Source: Micromonospora tarapacensis (GTDB lineage Bacteria; Actinomycetota; Actinomycetes; Mycobacteriales; Micromonosporaceae). Taken from it: a DNA stretch of 64,000 bases. How positions within the stretch are numbered: the stretch's first letter is position 1; each line of letters begins with the position of its first letter. The notes beneath the pieces are model-generated. The model saw only the letters and a program-made list of their open reading frames with translations, ran no database searches and was not told the DNA's origin. The stretch spans positions 3,335,324-3,399,323 of the forward strand of contig NZ_JAHCDI010000004.1 of the NCBI RefSeq assembly GCF_019697375.1. Reading direction: 5' to 3'. The translations under genes and the position numbers were made by a program. Below are positions 41,422 to 49,794 of the stretch, piece by piece.

Positions 41422-42372
41422 GTGACGTTCTTCGTCGACGCCTGGGACCCGGCCTACGGGGCGTCGTTCGAGGCGTCGCCGGGTGGTCCGGCGACGCCGA
41501 GCAGCGCGCAGGTGGAGGCCGAGCACGAGCTGCCGGCGGTGGACTGGCGGGCCATCGCTCCCCGTCCGGGGGTGCAGGCCCCCGGGGTGGTGCTGCTGGT
41601 CGACGGGGTGCGCCGGATCGACGCCAGCGTCTGGACGGCCGAGGAGGACGGCGGCTCGTTCCCCGGCCTGGCCGCCTCCTACGCCGCCGGCGTGGTGCAC
41701 TGCGACCTGGAGCGCGGTGCCGCGCAACTGGCCGGCGCCACGGTGGAGCGGGGGCTGTTCACGGCCAGCCCGTCGGCGACCGACGTGGTGGCCGGCAACA
41801 TCCGCTACCCGGTGCGCCGGGTCAGCGGCAGCGGCGAGTTGGCCAAGCTGCCGGCCGCCGTACAGGGGCCGCTGACCGCCCTGGAGGTGGCGGTCTCGGC
41901 GGCCGCCCGTACCGACGGCGACCTGCTGGTGGTGGACGGGCCGTTGCGCAACCGGCGGCAGCTGCCGCGCACGCTGGGTTACGTCAAGACCCAGCACAGC
42001 CAGTACCTCGATGCCCGGCTCACCACGGTGGTCACCGGGCTCGCGCCGGGTCACCGCTCACCGGTGTTCCGGCTCGGCACCGCCTGGGGCGGCTGGTCGT
42101 GGTATCTGCGGCTGCCGGTGGCGCCGGGGGCGCCCTGGGCGGGGATCGTCCGGCTGGAGTGTTCGGCCGATCTGGAGATCGCCGAGGCGGTGCGCCTGGC
42201 CGACCTGTCGCTGGTCACCCTGCCCCGGTTCGCCTCCACCCCGTACAAGGACCCGCGGGCGCCGCAGAACCTGGTCCCGATCGCCGGGCTGGAGCGGCTG
42301 CTGCGCTCCCGGCTGGGCGACGCGCGGCTGCTGCACCGCGCGCTGGCCGCCGCCGCGCGGGCCGGCCGCTGA
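41422..42372 (+). CDS. nurA: NurA-like nuclease
   Basis: A 316-residue protein with the motif layout of NurA, the 5'-3' nuclease partner of HerA. GVVLLVDGVRRIDAS gives the first catalytic Asp on an RNase H-like strand, DGDLLVVDGPLRNRR the second DGPL motif, and LGYVKTQHSQYL the conserved G-x-V-K segment; PRFASTPYKDPRAPQNLVPI near the C-terminus matches the region holding the last metal ligand. The gene follows sbcC by 55 bases with GGAGG ahead of GTG 41422. The operon with herA, sbcD and sbcC strongly supports the call, which rests on motifs only. Confidence 0.8.
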   Translation: MTFFVDAWDPAYGASFEASPGGPATPSSAQVEAEHELPAVDWRAIAPRPGVQAPGVVLLVDGVRRIDASVWTAEEDGGSFPGLAASYAAGVVHCDLERGAAQLAGATVERGLFTASPSATDVVAGNIRYPVRRVSGSGELAKLPAAVQGPLTALEVAVSAAARTDGDLLVVDGPLRNRRQLPRTLGYVKTQHSQYLDARLTTVVTGLAPGHRSPVFRLGTAWGGWSWYLRLPVAPGAPWAGIVRLECSADLEIAEAVRLADLSLVTLPRFASTPYKDPRAPQNLVPIAGLERLLRSRLGDARLLHRALAAAARAGR

Positions 42373-43229
42373 TGGGCCGGCGGCGCGACGCCGACCGGAT
42401 CGCCGAGCAGGTCGACACGGGGCGTGCGGAGCTGGTGCCCGACCCGGACCGGCCCGGGTCGTGGACGCTGCTGCTGGACGGCGCGCCGCAGTCGCATGTG
42501 GACCTGACCGACCCGACCCACCTGGAGTTCGAGTACGTCCGCCGGCTGGCCGCCGCGATCGACCTGGCCGCACCGGCCGGCGCGCCGCTGCGGGTGCTGC
42601 ACCTGGGCGGCGGCGCGCTGACCCTTCCCCGGTACGTCGCCGCCACCCGTCCGGGCTCGACGCAGCGGGTGGTCGAGGTGGACGGCGCGCTTGTCGACCT
42701 GGTCCGGCGGGCGTTGCCGTGGCGGCCCGACCCGCGGCTGAAGGTGCGGGTGGCCGAGGCCCGGGCGGCGCTGGCCGCGTCCCGGGACGCCAGCTACGAC
42801 CTGGTGGTCGCCGACGTCTTCGCCGGTGCCCGGACACCGGCCCGGCTGACCTCGGTGGAGTACGCCGCCGAGGCGGCCCGGGTGCTGCGTCCGGCGGGCT
42901 GGTATCTCGCCAACATCGCCGACGGCCCACCGCTGCGGCACGCCCGGGGGCAGGTCGCCACCGTGCGGACCGTGTTGTCCCAGGCGTGCCTGGTCTCCGA
43001 CGCCGCCGTGCTGCGCGGCCGGCGCTTCGGCAACCTGGTGCTGGTCGCCGGCCGCCGGCCGCCGCCGGTGGCGGAGCTGAGCCGCCGCGCCGCCGGTGAC
43101 TGGTTCCCGGGCCGGGTGCTCGCCGGCCCGGAGCTGGACCGGTTCACCGGCGGCGCCCCGGTGGTGCACGACGGTGACGCCACCGACTCGACGCCGCCTC
43201 CGCCGGGGATTTTTTCCGTCCGGCGTTGA
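42372..43229 (+). CDS. Spermidine synthase-like methyltransferase-fold protein
   Basis: A 285-residue protein with a Rossmann fold like spermidine synthase: THLEFEYVRRLAAAIDL, VLHLGGGALTLPRYVA (SAM-type glycine loop), RVVEVDGALVDLVRRALP and YDLVVADVFAGARTP (the conserved acidic turn). It lacks the full polyamine pocket, so a methyltransferase or unrelated role is equally likely. Its ATG shares one base with the NurA stop, which ties it to the DNA-processing operon; whether it serves that system is unknown. Confidence 0.8.
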   Translation: MGRRRDADRIAEQVDTGRAELVPDPDRPGSWTLLLDGAPQSHVDLTDPTHLEFEYVRRLAAAIDLAAPAGAPLRVLHLGGGALTLPRYVAATRPGSTQRVVEVDGALVDLVRRALPWRPDPRLKVRVAEARAALAASRDASYDLVVADVFAGARTPARLTSVEYAAEAARVLRPAGWYLANIADGPPLRHARGQVATVRTVLSQACLVSDAAVLRGRRFGNLVLVAGRRPPPVAELSRRAAGDWFPGRVLAGPELDRFTGGAPVVHDGDATDSTPPPPGIFSVRR

Positions 43230-43445
43230 TCCGTCCGGTGCCGGCCGTCCGTACCACTCGGCAGCCATGCCCGTGGGGGACGGCTTTCTGTCCGTGGACA
43301 TCCGGAGGTCTGCATGCACGCACTGGCGGTCGGTTGGCAGGGCGACCGGGTGCGGGTGGACTGGATGTCCGCCCGGTCCCAGTCCCGGCCGACCACGTCC
43401 ACCCGCGGGGTCGACTCGCGTCCGGCGGCTCGCCAGAATAGCCCG

Positions 43446-44006
43446 GTGACGCCGCGACCCGCCTCTGGCCGCCACCAGGCCTCGACCACCGAGGCAGCCC
43501 ACTCCGACCAGTTGGTCCGCACGCTCTACGCCGAGCATGCCGGGCCGCTGCTGATGTTCGTCATGCGGCTGACCGGTGGCGACCGGCAGCGGGCCGAGGA
43601 CATCGTCCAGGAGACGCTGCTGCGCGCCTGGCGCAACGCCCACCGGCTGGGCACGCAGGGACAGGGGTCGCTACGGCCCTGGCTGGTGACGGTGGCGCGA
43701 CGGATCGCCATCGACGAGCACCGCAGCGAACAGGCCCGCCCGGCCGAGACGTACGACCGGGATCTGACCGCGTTCGCCGAGTCGGACAGCACCGACCGGG
43801 TGCTGCGTTCGATGACGGTCGCGGACGCGCTGCGAACGTTGACTCAGTCGCACCGGGAGATCCTGGTGGCGACGTACTTCCGGGGCCGGACGGTGCCGGA
43901 GGCGGCCGAGGAACTCGGCCTGCCACTGGGCACCGCGAAGTCGCGGGTCTACTACGCGCTGCGCGCGCTGCGCACAGCTCTGCAGGAGAGGGGGGTGACG
44001 GAATGA
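43446..44006 (+). CDS. ECF sigma factor
   Basis: A 186-residue group IV sigma factor. Region 2 is LYAEHAGPLLMFVMRLTGG with DIVQETLLRAWRNAH; region 4 is LTQSHREILVATYFRGRTVP and LPLGTAKSRVYYALRALR, whose GTAKSR precedes the -35-reading helix. The stop overlaps the anti-sigma start (ATGA), the classical arrangement for cotranscribed sigma and anti-sigma. I chose GTG 43446; an ATG at 43314 would add 44 low-complexity residues. Confidence 0.9.
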   Translation: MTPRPASGRHQASTTEAAHSDQLVRTLYAEHAGPLLMFVMRLTGGDRQRAEDIVQETLLRAWRNAHRLGTQGQGSLRPWLVTVARRIAIDEHRSEQARPAETYDRDLTAFAESDSTDRVLRSMTVADALRTLTQSHREILVATYFRGRTVPEAAEELGLPLGTAKSRVYYALRALRTALQERGVTE

Positions 44007-44785
44007 GCCGGGTTGACCACATGGACGTCGCCGCGTACGCGCTCGGCGTGCTGGGCGAGCAGGACATGGAGCGGTTCGAGGAACACCTCGCGACCTGCTG
44101 GGCCTGCGCCGCCGAGCTGGAGACGATGGTGCCGGTGGTCGGGCTGCTCTCCGACGTCGACGAGGAGTCGATCACGGCGTTGGAGCAGACCCACTCGTCG
44201 AATCCGGTCCTGCTGGATCGGACGCTCGTCGCGCTGCGTACGCAGCGCCGGCGGGCACGGTTCCGGCAGGTTCTCGCGACCGCGGCGGCCGTGGTGGTCT
44301 TCGGTGGGCTGACCGGTGTCGGGTTCGCCAGCCTGAGCGACACCGGCAACCCGCCGGGCTTCCAGGCCGGGCCGGACGCGAGCGCGCCGGTGGATCAGCC
44401 GACCAACCCGGGCAACCCCAGCGGTCCGAACGTGGGCGGCAACGAGCAGGAGGGTGACCAGGTCGACGTCACCGACCCGGACACCGGGGTCACGGCGACG
44501 TTCTTCCTCATCTCGAAGGACTTCGGCACCAAGATGGACTTCAGCCTCGGCCGGCTGCCGGGGCCGCGCACCTGCCGGCTGGTCGTGGTGCGGGCCGACG
44601 GATCCACCGAGATCCTCTCCACCTGGTCGGTGCCCGAGGGCGGCTACGGCACCAACGCCAACCCGCAGTTGCTGGCCCTCTCGGCGACCACGTCGACGAA
44701 GCTGGACGACATCACGCACTTCGAGGTGCAGGAGGTGGACACCAAGGGTGCCACCGACACGCTGGTGACCGTCCCGGTGGCCTGA
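44003..44785 (+). CDS. Zinc-binding anti-sigma factor
   Basis: A 260-residue membrane anti-sigma factor. The N-terminal ZAS domain has HLATCWACAAE (HxxxCxxC zinc site); one membrane helix lies at ~90-110 (VLATAAAVVVFGGLTGVGFA). An extracellular part follows with a Pro/Asn/Gly-rich stalk and a globular domain (FFLISKDFGTKMDFSLGRL). It should hold the sigma factor until an outside or redox signal arrives. ATG 44003 overlaps the sigma stop. A strong hairpin follows. Confidence 0.88.
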   Translation: MSRVDHMDVAAYALGVLGEQDMERFEEHLATCWACAAELETMVPVVGLLSDVDEESITALEQTHSSNPVLLDRTLVALRTQRRRARFRQVLATAAAVVVFGGLTGVGFASLSDTGNPPGFQAGPDASAPVDQPTNPGNPSGPNVGGNEQEGDQVDVTDPDTGVTATFFLISKDFGTKMDFSLGRLPGPRTCRLVVVRADGSTEILSTWSVPEGGYGTNANPQLLALSATTSTKLDDITHFEVQEVDTKGATDTLVTVPVA

Positions 44786-44801
44786 CCGCACCGCGACGAA
44801 G

Positions 44802-44832
44802 GAAGGCCCGCCTCGCCCCGAGGCGGGCCTTC
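44802..44832. terminator. Terminator after the sigma/anti-sigma operon
   Basis: GAAGGCCCGCCTCG and CGAGGCGGGCCTTC form a perfect 14-base stem with loop CCC, 17 bases after the anti-sigma stop. Confidence 0.8.
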
Positions 44833-44984
44833 GCCGTCGCCGGCCGGAGCGGAGTACGGACTCCCACGAACAGAGGCCGCGGACGGTTCAACGGATCGAT
44901 GTGAGCTTAGCCACCGTTTCGGGTTCAACCTTGACAGCGCTTGTCCCGTACTTCCCGGTGACTGTCAAGCATGAGGAGGGGCAC

Positions 44985-45647
44985 GTGGCACAGATGAAGC
45001 GGACCGTCATCGCCGTGAGCGCCATGGTCGCACTTACGGCCTGCGCTCCCGCGGGCTACGACGGATCTGACTCCGGCGCGGCCGAGCCGGTCGCCGTCGC
45101 CGCGGCCGAGCCCACCGTGACCGCGGACCCGGAGGCCAGCGCGGAACCGGGTGCCTCGGCATCACCGGGCGCGGAGGCCGAGAACGACGTCCCCCTGCCC
45201 GACGGTGCCGAGCTGACCGAGAGCCTGACCGGCAAGAAGTTCCCCCGGATGGGCAGCGCCGTGGTCAACCAGGACGGGTTCATCCTGTACCGCTTCGACC
45301 GCGACACCAACGACCCGCCGTCGTCCAACTGCGAGGACGAGTGCGCCGAGGTGTGGCCGCCGGCGCTGACCGACGGCAACCCGGACCTGAAGGGCGTCTC
45401 CGACGACGCGGTGGGCACCATCACCCGCGAGGACGGCACCCGCCAGATCACCCTCGACGGTTGGCCGCTCTACACCTACATCGGTGACAAGAAGGCGGGC
45501 CAGTGGAAGGGCCAGGGCGTCGGCGGCACCTGGTTCGTGGTCAACCCCGACGGCAGCAAGAACCTGGAGTGCCTGCCCAAGGGCACCCCGAAGGCCGTCG
45601 CCCCGCCGTCGGAGTCCGAGTCGAGCGACTCCGACTACAGCTACTGA
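44985..45647 (+). CDS. COG4315-type secreted lipoprotein
   Basis: A 220-residue lipoprotein. The signal peptide ends in lipobox LTAC (Cys 20). An Ala/Glu/Pro-rich linker comes next, then two repeats of the secreted COG4315 lipoprotein domain: LYRFDRDTNDPPSSNCED with CAEVWPPALT, and ITLDGWPLYTYIGDKKAGQW with GTWFVVNPDG. Homologues lie near ECF sigma factors and in stress or metal clusters; the function is unknown. GTG 44985 has GAGGAGGGG ahead. An inverted repeat CTTGACAG/CTGTCAAG spans the promoter (44930-44969), and the sigma factor upstream may direct it. Confidence 0.83.
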   Translation: MAQMKRTVIAVSAMVALTACAPAGYDGSDSGAAEPVAVAAAEPTVTADPEASAEPGASASPGAEAENDVPLPDGAELTESLTGKKFPRMGSAVVNQDGFILYRFDRDTNDPPSSNCEDECAEVWPPALTDGNPDLKGVSDDAVGTITREDGTRQITLDGWPLYTYIGDKKAGQWKGQGVGGTWFVVNPDGSKNLECLPKGTPKAVAPPSESESSDSDYSY

Positions 45648-45768
45648 TCCGTCGATCCACCGCTGGCCGGTCGCCGCCCCGGAGGGCCGCGACCGGCCAG
45701 CGCCGTCTCCGGCGACACGACCGGCCGCGGCGCGCCGGTGACCGGCCGCGTGGCAGAGTGTGGCGGTG

Positions 45769-46680
45769 ATGTCGACCGAGCCGGGTGCCGGCCGGGTGCT
45801 TCGGCCGCCGCCGAGCTACCGCCTGGTCCCGTCGGTGCGCCCGCTCACCTTCAGCTCGTACGACCCCTGCGCGCGGATCGTCGCGGGCGTCCTGTGGTGC
45901 GCGGCGCGCACGCCCGACGGACCGGCCACCCTCACCCTGCGGCCGGCGGCCGGCGACCTGGTCGCCGAGGGTACGGCCCGGGCGCCGGCTGGGTGGTGGA
46001 GCGGGCCGACGCGGTGGCCGGGCTGCGGGACGACCTGACCGGGTTCGCGGACGTCGCGGCGACGCATCCCGTGGTGGCCCGGCTGGCGGCGGCCCACCAG
46101 GGGCTGCGGATGCCGGCCACCGGGCTGGTCTTCCCCCGGGTGCTGCGGGCCGTCCTGGAGCAGAAGGTCACCGGCAAGGAGGCCTACCGGGGGTACGCGG
46201 CGATCGTCCGCCACTTCGCCGAGCCGGCCCCGGGGCCGATGCGCCTGTTGCTGCCCCCGAACCGGCGGCGGTGGCCGCCGCCGGCTACTGGGTCTTCCAC
46301 CCGTTCGGGGTCGAGCAGCGCCGCGCCGAGACGCTGCGCCGGGCCGCCCGGATGGCCGACCGGTTGGCGCGGTGCGGCGACTCCGCCGAGGCCACCCGCC
46401 TGCTGCGGTCGATCCCCGGCGTCGGGCCGTGGACCGCCGCCGAGGTGGTGCGGGTCGCCCACGGCGACCCGGACGCGGTAAGCGTCGGCGACTACCACGT
46501 ACCGAACACGGTCGCCTGGGCCCTGGCCGGCGAGGCGCGTGGCGACGACGCCCGGATGCTGGAACTGCTGGAGCCGTTCCGGGGCCACCGGGGCCGGGTC
46601 TGCCGGCTGCTGGAGGCCGCCGGCATCCAGGCCCCCGCTACGGCCCCCGCGCCCCCATCCGCTCCTTCGCCCACTTCTGA
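45769..46680 (+). pseudogene. AlkA-like DNA-3-methyladenine glycosylase with three frameshifts
   Basis: Coding signal passes through three frames. Segment 1 (from ATG 45769, LVPSVRPLTFSSYDPCARIV) gives way near 45970 to segment 2 (RADAVAGLRDDLTGFADVAA, RVLRAVLEQKVTGKEAYRGY). Near 46232 segment 3 begins (YWVFHPFGVEQRRAETLRRA), with the helix-hairpin-helix LLRSIPGVGPWTAAEV and catalytic Asp in SVGDYHVPNTVAW. Near 46634 the frame changes once more to end PRYGPRAPIRSFAHF. This is a complete AlkA-type base-excision glycosylase of about 300 residues if one base is added at each break. All breaks sit in or beside G/C runs. Confidence 0.82.
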
Positions 46681-46709
46681 CCGGCCCGCCACCGGGCGGC
46701 AACCGGATC

Positions 46710-46922
46710 TCAGGCGGCCTCGCGCAGGTCGGCCAGGCTCACCGGGGTACGCCGCAGCAGCAGCGCCGCCAGCTCGGTCACCGAGCCGACCTCGCCGAGC
46801 ACGTCCTTGCCCCCGCCGAAGCGACCGGGATAGCGGTGGACCAGCCGGTAGACGTACCGACCGCGGATCAGTTCCACGCTGACCCGCCACCGTCCGCAGC
46901 ACCCGCACACCAACTCCGGCAT
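46710..46922 (-). CDS. Small hypothetical protein with CxCC motif
   Basis: A 70-residue protein of unknown function. It opens with ELVCGCCGRWRVSVELI, a possible metal site, then YVYRLVHRYPGRFGGGKDV and a Leu-rich helix LAALLLRRTPVSLADLREA. Codon use is host-like. ATG 46922 has only a weak ribosome site (GCGGG). It is convergent with the glycosylase gene and divergent from the DNA ligase gene. Confidence 0.55.
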   Translation of the reverse strand: MPELVCGCCGRWRVSVELIRGRYVYRLVHRYPGRFGGGKDVLGEVGSVTELAALLLRRTPVSLADLREAA

Positions 46923-47058
46923 CCCGCGAAAATAGCTCTGACCTGCTGTTTTGCGATCCGCCCAGGCAGGACGTGCGTGCCGTGGGGCGGACACGCCGCC
47001 CACCACGCGGCGGTGATCCGTCTCACCGCTGTCGGTGCCGTCTGGTTGACTGGTCGCC

Positions 47059-48159
47059 GTGGACCTGCCGATCAACCCGCCGGTGGAGCCGATGCTCGCC
47101 CGCAGCGTCGCGTCGCTCCCCACCGGGCCGGGCATGACCTACGAGCCCAAGTGGGACGGCTTCCGCTGCATCGTCTTCCGCGACGGTGACGAGGTGGAGC
47201 TGGCCAGCCGGGGCGGCAAGATGATGACCCGCTACTTTCCCGAGGTGGTGGAGCAGGCCCGCCGGCAGCTGCCGCCGCGCTGCGTGGTCGACGGCGAGCT
47301 GATCGTGATCCGCCGCGACGGCCCGGACGGGCAGCCCCGGCTCGACTTCGAGCTGCTGGCCCAGCGCATCCACCCGGCCGCCTCCCGGGTGAAGCTGCTC
47401 GCCGAGACCACCGCCGCCGACTTCGTCGCCTTCGACCTGCTCGCGCTCGACGGCGAGAGCCTGCTCGACGCGCCGTACCCGACCCGCCGCGCCCGGCTGG
47501 AGGAGGCGCTGGCCGGGGTGCGCCCGCCGGTGCACGTCACCCAGATCACCACCGACGCCGACACCGCGCGCCGCTGGTTCGACGTCTTCGAGGGCGCCGG
47601 GCTGGACGGGCTGATCGCCAAGCCGGCCGACCTGCCGTACGAGCCGGGCAAGCGGCTCATGTTCAAGGTCAAGCACGCCCGGACCGCCGACGTGGTGGTG
47701 GCCGGGTTCCGCTGGCACAAGTCCGGCCCGGTGGTCGGCTCGCTGCTGCTCGGGCTCTACGACGACGCCGGGCTGCTGCACCACGTCGGGGTGAGCGCCT
47801 CGTTCACCATGGCCCGCCGGTCGGAGCTGCTGGAGGAGCTGGCCCCCTACCGCGACGCCGGGGCGGAGCATCCGTGGGTGCACGGCGACCACGAGCGCGG
47901 CCAGCGGATCCCGGGTGGGGTGAGCCGGTGGACCGGCACGAAGAACCTGGAATGGGAGCCGCTGCGCCCGCAGCTGGTGGTCGAGGTGGCGTACGACGCG
48001 ATGGAGGGTGACCGGTTCCGGCACACCGCGCGGTTCGTCCGCTGGCGACCCGACCGCGACCCGCCCTCCTGCCGATACGATCAACTCGACCGGCCGGTCC
48101 GGTTCGACGTGGACCAGGTCCTGCGGGGCGACCCGGCGGTGCCGGCCGGGTCCGCGTAG
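47059..48159 (+). CDS. ligC: ATP-dependent DNA ligase (LigC-like)
   Basis: A 366-residue single-polypeptide ligase. The adenylation motif is EPKWDGFRC with the nucleotidyl Lys; further motifs are ASRGGKMMTRYFPEV, CVVDGELIVIR, DFVAFDLLALDGE, GLDGLIAKPAD and MFKVKHARTADVVV. The C-terminal OB fold ends near RFVRWRPDRDPPSCRYDQL. Size and content match mycobacterial LigC, which repairs short gaps and acts beside LigD in end joining. GTG 47059. Confidence 0.9.
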   Translation: MDLPINPPVEPMLARSVASLPTGPGMTYEPKWDGFRCIVFRDGDEVELASRGGKMMTRYFPEVVEQARRQLPPRCVVDGELIVIRRDGPDGQPRLDFELLAQRIHPAASRVKLLAETTAADFVAFDLLALDGESLLDAPYPTRRARLEEALAGVRPPVHVTQITTDADTARRWFDVFEGAGLDGLIAKPADLPYEPGKRLMFKVKHARTADVVVAGFRWHKSGPVVGSLLLGLYDDAGLLHHVGVSASFTMARRSELLEELAPYRDAGAEHPWVHGDHERGQRIPGGVSRWTGTKNLEWEPLRPQLVVEVAYDAMEGDRFRHTARFVRWRPDRDPPSCRYDQLDRPVRFDVDQVLRGDPAVPAGSA

Positions 48160-48192
48160 CGTGGCCGTCGACCCGATCACGGAGGCTCGTTC

Positions 48193-49782
48193 GTGACCCG
48201 TACTTCCGACCGGATCCGCCGTGCCCGGCTCACCGTGGCCGGCCTGGCCGCCGCCGTGGTGGTCGCCGCCGGCTGCACCCTGCCGGCGTTCGCGCCGCGC
48301 ACCGACGTCGAGGGCGACGTCGAGGCCGCGGCGCCCGGGACGGAGCCGACCTGGCGGGCCTGCCCGGAGGTGCCCGACGAGGTGGTCGGGCGCGGCGCGC
48401 CGGACATCCGGTACGAATGCGCCCGCGTCCAGGTGCCCCAGGACTGGGCCGGCGGCAGCGGCGCCACGGCCGGCCCCGGCGCCGGCGAGACCTTCGAGAT
48501 CGCACTGATCCGGGCCCGCTCCACCAACCAGCGCGACCGGATCGGCTCCCTGCTGGTCAACCCGGGCGGGCCGGGCGGCTCGGGCGTCGACACCGCGGTC
48601 TACCTGTCCTTCGGCGAGCAGTTCGGCGGCCTGCCCGACCGCATCCTGGAACGCTTCGACATCGTCGGGTTCGACCCGCGCGGGGTGGCCCGGTCCAGCC
48701 CGGTCGAGTGCATCCCGGATGCCGACCTCGACGCCGCCTTCGGCTACGACCCCGACCCGGAGAGCCAGCAGTCGTTCGACGATTTCGTGGCGCTCAACCG
48801 GCGGATCGGCCAGGGCTGCGGCGACAAGTACGGCGACCAGCTACCGCTGTACGGCACCGAGCAGGCCGCCCGCGACATGGACGCGATCCGCGCGGCCGTC
48901 GGCGACGAAAAGTTGACCTACCTCGGCTACTCCTACGGCACCCTGCTCGGCGCCACCTACGCCCAGCTGTTCCCGCAGCGGGTGCGGGCGCTGGTGCTCG
49001 ACGGTGCGGTCGACCCCCGCCAGGGGCTGATCGAGGGCTCGGAGAGCCAGGCCAGGGGCTTCGAGCGGGCCTTCGACAACTTCACCCGCTGGTGCGCGGC
49101 CAACCCCGCCCGCTGCCCGATCGCGCCGGACGCCCGGGCGGCGGTGACCTCCGCCATCGACAAGGCCAACGCCTCCCCGGTCCGCGCCGCCGACGGCCGC
49201 GAGGCCACCGCCGGCTGGGTCTTCTACGCGATCGTCTCCTCGCTGTACTCCGAACCCGGCTGGCAGCAACTCGCCCAGGCCATCGACCGGCTCGGCGAGG
49301 GCAACCCCGACGACGTGTTCCGCCTCGCCGACGCCTATACCGAACGCGACGACAGCGGCAACTACACCAACCTCTTCGACGCGAACCTGACCATCAACTG
49401 CGCCGACGAGGAGGAACGCCCCGACCTGGCGCGGATCCGCCAGCTCCAGTCCCAGTGGCGCGGGCAGTACCCCCTGTTCGGCGCGCCGCTCGCCGCCGGC
49501 CTGGTCTCCTGCACCGAATGGCCGGGCGGCAGCGACCCCTACCCCACCGGCCGCGCCGACGGCGCCCCGCCGATCCTGGTCGTCGGCACCACCGGCGACC
49601 CCGCCACCCCGTACGAGCAGACCCCCGCGCTGGCCGAGATGCTCGGCGTCGGCCAGGTGCTCACCTGGGAGGGCGAGGGCCACACCGCCTACCCGCAGAC
49701 CGCCTGCATCACCGAGGCCGTCGACGCCTACCTGATCGACCTGACCGTGCCGACCGACGGCAAGCGCTGCCCGGCGGGCTAG
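48193..49782 (+). CDS. Secreted alpha/beta hydrolase (tripeptidyl aminopeptidase-like lipoprotein)
   Basis: A 529-residue exported hydrolase. The signal sequence ends VVVAAGC (lipobox Cys ~28). SLLVNPGGPGGSGVD forms the oxyanion region; the nucleophile Ser is in TYLGYSYGTLLGATYAQLFP; the TAP-like C-terminal domain has PILVVGTTGDPATPYEQ (Asp) and WEGEGHTAYPQTACI (His). This matches the SCO-type tripeptidyl aminopeptidases that cut N-terminal tripeptides from secreted proteins. It starts 33 bases after the ligase stop, with AGGCTCG-type weak spacing at GTG 48193. Confidence 0.9.
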   Translation: MTRTSDRIRRARLTVAGLAAAVVVAAGCTLPAFAPRTDVEGDVEAAAPGTEPTWRACPEVPDEVVGRGAPDIRYECARVQVPQDWAGGSGATAGPGAGETFEIALIRARSTNQRDRIGSLLVNPGGPGGSGVDTAVYLSFGEQFGGLPDRILERFDIVGFDPRGVARSSPVECIPDADLDAAFGYDPDPESQQSFDDFVALNRRIGQGCGDKYGDQLPLYGTEQAARDMDAIRAAVGDEKLTYLGYSYGTLLGATYAQLFPQRVRALVLDGAVDPRQGLIEGSESQARGFERAFDNFTRWCAANPARCPIAPDARAAVTSAIDKANASPVRAADGREATAGWVFYAIVSSLYSEPGWQQLAQAIDRLGEGNPDDVFRLADAYTERDDSGNYTNLFDANLTINCADEEERPDLARIRQLQSQWRGQYPLFGAPLAAGLVSCTEWPGGSDPYPTGRADGAPPILVVGTTGDPATPYEQTPALAEMLGVGQVLTWEGEGHTAYPQTACITEAVDAYLIDLTVPTDGKRCPAG

Positions 49783-49794
49783 GCTGTTCGTACA

